A stretch of 64,000 bases of DNA. It comes from Actinacidiphila acididurans (lineage in GTDB: Bacteria; Actinomycetota; Actinomycetes; Streptomycetales; Streptomycetaceae). Location: contig NZ_JADKYB010000011.1 of assembly GCF_016918855.1 (NCBI RefSeq), positions 248,001 through 312,000 of the forward strand. The letters are read 5' to 3'. The notes under the pieces were generated by a model that was given only the letters and a program-made list of their open reading frames with translations, was not told the origin of the DNA and searched no databases. Below are positions 62,112 to 64,000 of this stretch, piece by piece. Position numbers and translations under genes: made by a program. The stretch's first letter is position 1, and each line of letters opens with the position of its first letter.

Positions 62112-62808
62112 GGCGGGCGTCCTCCGGGCCGCCGCCCGGGATGCCCCTTGCGGCGGTTCGCCGGATCTTCCGGCGCGTTGTGGCTTGTCGCGCAGTTCCC
62201 CGCGCCCCTGGTGGGGCCCTGCTTCCGCCCGCTGGGCCCGGTTGCAGGCTGGCGCGGTTCGCCGGGCCCTTCCCCCGATTGTTGCTGCTCCGGCCCGCCC
62301 GGTGGCAGCGCATATCGAGTGCAGCCTCGCGCTTCTATAGCGGTGCGGGTGCTTCCGGCGTCCGTCCGGGGTGCCCTGTTCTGTCGTTCGCCGGATCCTC
62401 CGGCGCGTTGTGGCTTGTCGCGCAGTTCCTCGCGCCCCTGGGTGGGCGTCCTTCCGTCCGGTGGGTCGGTTGCGCCGTGCCGCGGTTGGCGGGATTCCTG
62501 GCCTGGTTGTTGTGGCTCGCGGCCGTGCGGCGTCAGCCGCAAATCGACTGCAGCCCCGCGCCCCTTGGGTGGGCGTCTTCCCGTTCGGTGGGTCGGTTGC
62601 GCCGTGCCGTGGTTCGCGGGATTCCTCGCCTGGTTGTTGTGGCTCGCGGCCGCGCGGCGCCAGCCCCGTACGGGATGCAGCCCGTGCCCCTGGGCGGGCG
62701 CCCCCGCCCGCCGGTCGGCACCGTGCTGCCTTTTGCCCGGCGCCCACGGCGTCAGCCGCATATCAAGGGCACCCTCGCACTCACGCGGGCGCCCGGACCG
62801 GGCGCGCC
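62112..62808. repeat. Array of intergenic repeats (~700 bp, no gene)
   Basis: Two direct copies of a ~60-bp element (62156-62215 and 62386-62446) share GTTCGCCGGATC, CGGCGCGTTGTGGCTTGTCG and CGCGCCCCTGG; they contain the GCGCAGTTCC(C/T)CGCGCCCC core also found at 12.2 kb. Overlapping the second copy is a ~98-bp unit repeated at a 127-bp period (62441-62538 and 62568-62665), beginning GGTGGGCGTC and containing GGTTGTTGTGGCTCGCGGCC. Frames through it are open but repetitive and start with the repeats, so no gene is called. It lies between two convergent genes. Confidence 0.8.
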
Positions 62809-63711
62809 TTACATGCCCAAGAAAGCGTCGATCCGCTCGCGCAGGCCGGCCGGGTCCAGGCCGTGGGCGGTGACGTGGTCGTGCCAGGTGCCGTAGTGGC
62901 GGAGTTCCGAAGGGCGAGTGCCCAGGGGGAGGAGGCGGTGGGGGAGGTCGGCGAGGGCTTCGGAGGCGGGAGAAGCCGAGGTGCCGGTGAGGTAGGGCTC
63001 GACGAGGATGAGGGCGGGGGTGGTCGCGCGGGCGACTGCTTGGTGGATTGTGGCGGCGTCGAAGGGGCGGATGGTCGAGGCGTAGAGGACGGTGACGTCG
63101 CGGCCGCTGGTGGCTTCGAGGACGGCGTCGAGCATGGGGCCGACGGCGAGGACGACGCCGGCGCGGCCGTCGCGTACGCGTTGGAAACGGCCGGGTTGGG
63201 TCGGCAGGGGGGCGGTGTTGGTCTGTTCGCTGAGGCGTACGTAGACGCGGCGGTCGCCGTCCGCGGCGGCGTGGCGGAGGAGGGCCTCGGCTTCGTCGGG
63301 GTGGCCGGGGACGTGGATGATCCAGTCGCCGAGGGTGTCGAGGAGGGCCACGTCGCCGGGGGCCTGGTGGGTGCGGCCGCCGGCCGCGATGTCGTACGAG
63401 GCGCCGGAGCTGACCAGCACCGCGCCCGCGTCCTGGTGGCCGAGGTCCAGCTTGACCTGCTCGAAGGCCCGCTCGATCAGGAACGGGGCGAAGGTGTGCG
63501 CGATCGGCCGCAGCCCGGTCAGCGCGAGGCCGCCAGCCACGCCGATCACGAGCTGCTCGCGGATGCCGACGTCGATCACCCGGTCCGGGTGCGCCCGTGC
63601 CGCGCCGGTGAACCGTTCCGCCGAGATCACCGCCAGGACCAGGGCCAGGCGGGGGTCGTCGTCGAGCAGTTCGGTGGTGACGGTCGCGAAACGGTCGCGC
63701 ATGGTGTCCAT
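62809..63711 (-). CDS. Transketolase, C-terminal subunit (split form)
   Basis: 300 residues covering the pyrimidine-binding and C-terminal domains only. 'RVIDVGIREQLVIGVAGGLALTGLRPIAHTFAPFL' (the catalytic Glu in G-I-R-E-Q), 'HQAPGDVALLDTLGDWIIHVPGHPDEAEALLRHAA' and 'VLYASTIRPFDAATI' are typical. With the N-terminal subunit encoded just upstream on the same strand it should form a ThDP transketolase-like enzyme, as in split actinobacterial sets tied to sugar or secondary metabolism. Codons near the 3' end are richer in A/T than usual for this genome. Confidence 0.9.
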   Translation of the reverse strand: MDTMRDRFATVTTELLDDDPRLALVLAVISAERFTGAARAHPDRVIDVGIREQLVIGVAGGLALTGLRPIAHTFAPFLIERAFEQVKLDLGHQDAGAVLVSSGASYDIAAGGRTHQAPGDVALLDTLGDWIIHVPGHPDEAEALLRHAAADGDRRVYVRLSEQTNTAPLPTQPGRFQRVRDGRAGVVLAVGPMLDAVLEATSGRDVTVLYASTIRPFDAATIHQAVARATTPALILVEPYLTGTSASPASEALADLPHRLLPLGTRPSELRHYGTWHDHVTAHGLDPAGLRERIDAFLGM

Positions 63712-63844
63712 GACGGCTCCGGGGTTCGGTTTTCCGGCGGGGAGGCTGCGGCCGCAGACCGGGCGAAGGTGCGGCCGCAGGTTCGGGGGGTGGGAGAGAC
63801 GGCGTGCTCCCGGGACGGGGGAGGCGGCAGCCGTCCGGCCGTGG

Positions 63845-64000
63845 TCAGTTCTTCGGTTCGACCCGGGCGATCACGGCCTGCGGCCGGCCCGGGTGCGGGG
63901 CGGTGAAGGCGTCGTGGAGGGCACTGTGGTCGCGGCCGTCGACGGTGGTCGCCGACCAGCCCTCGGCGGCGAACAGCGAGGCCAGGCCGCCGGGCCGGCG
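63845..64000 (-). CDS. Transketolase, N-terminal subunit (C-terminal end only, cut by window end)
   Basis: The last 51 codons and stop. The sequence reads 'GLASLFAAEGWSATTVDGRD' followed by 'HPGRPQAVIARVEPKN', the end of a ThDP-binding transketolase N-terminal subunit (the 'V-D-G-x-D' and 'x-P-x-A-V-I-A' pattern). It is followed after 133 bp by the C-terminal subunit gene on the same strand, so the pair is an operon. Confidence 0.8.
   Translation of the reverse strand, partial: RRPGGLASLFAAEGWSATTVDGRDHSALHDAFTAPHPGRPQAVIARVEPKN

Noticed and set aside
62141-62896. Open frames across the 62-kb repeat array (plus strand, 240-510 codons; minus strand, ~250 codons)
   Set aside because: They consist of translated repeats and run into the transketolase gene antisense; no conserved domain.

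Overview
The window is high-GC actinomycete chromosome, most probably Streptomyces or a close relative (Kitasatospora, Streptacidiphilus). The grounds are very high GC at third codon positions, frequent GTG starts, ATGA/GTGA stop-start overlaps, rare TTA codons, a hopanoid locus laid out like that of S. coelicolor, families typical of the group (XRE/DUF397, DUF574, DUF5302, RsbW-like ATPases), and the GGGGCGCGGGGAACTGCGCG-type intergenic repeat. I see no rRNA, tRNA, CRISPR array, intact insertion sequence or prophage.

Layout. 1-5.2 kb: minus-strand acyl-CoA carboxylase / acyl-CoA dehydrogenase / enoyl-CoA hydratase operon (branched-chain or isoprenoid acid degradation). 5.3-14 kb: unlinked genes (ABC-F ATPase, lipoprotein, S53 peptidase with a divergent TrmB-type regulator, EamA-like transporter, enoyl-CoA hydratase, RsbW-like ATPase with a TTA codon). 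14-22.3 kb: idi, then divergently a tight seven-gene operon (two CDP-alcohol phosphotransferases, a nucleotidyltransferase, a glycerol-1-phosphate-dehydrogenase-like enzyme, a family 2 glycosyltransferase and a TagGH/Wzm-Wzt type ABC exporter). This looks like a pathway for a phosphodiester-linked lipid or surface polymer. 22.7-34.5 kb: hopanoid locus hpnC-hpnD-hpnE-polyprenyl diphosphate synthase-shc-hpnG-hpnH-dxs-aminotransferase, which should lead from DXP/farnesyl diphosphate to aminobacteriohopanetriol-type hopanoids. idi at 14 kb and dxs at 31 kb supply isoprenoid precursors at either end of this 20-kb block.

34.6-48.8 kb: tyrosine phosphatase, SGNH hydrolase, an RsbW-like ATPase diverging from an XRE-DUF397 pair across a perfect palindrome, two tandem DUF574 methyltransferases, GNAT and saccharopine-dehydrogenase-like genes, M3 peptidase, GNAT, MBL-fold hydrolase, a 1.2-kb stretch without a gene, and an orphan TTA-containing DNA-binding-type protein.

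48.9-58 kb: the most unusual block. A minus-strand operon (stand-alone ribB, PlsC-like acyltransferase, unknown protein, FabG-like SDR, SRPBCC protein, KAS III) lies opposite a MarR regulator, with an MmpL exporter 2 kb away. A 61-bp element (48/61 identical, no gaps) lies in the same orientation upstream of both ribB and mmpL. I read this as one regulon that makes and exports a small acylated metabolite. Its product is unknown.

58.1-64 kb: GH2 beta-galactosidase, an alanine-rich membrane protein, a 700-bp repeat array, and a split transketolase (C-terminal subunit complete, N-terminal subunit cut by the window end).
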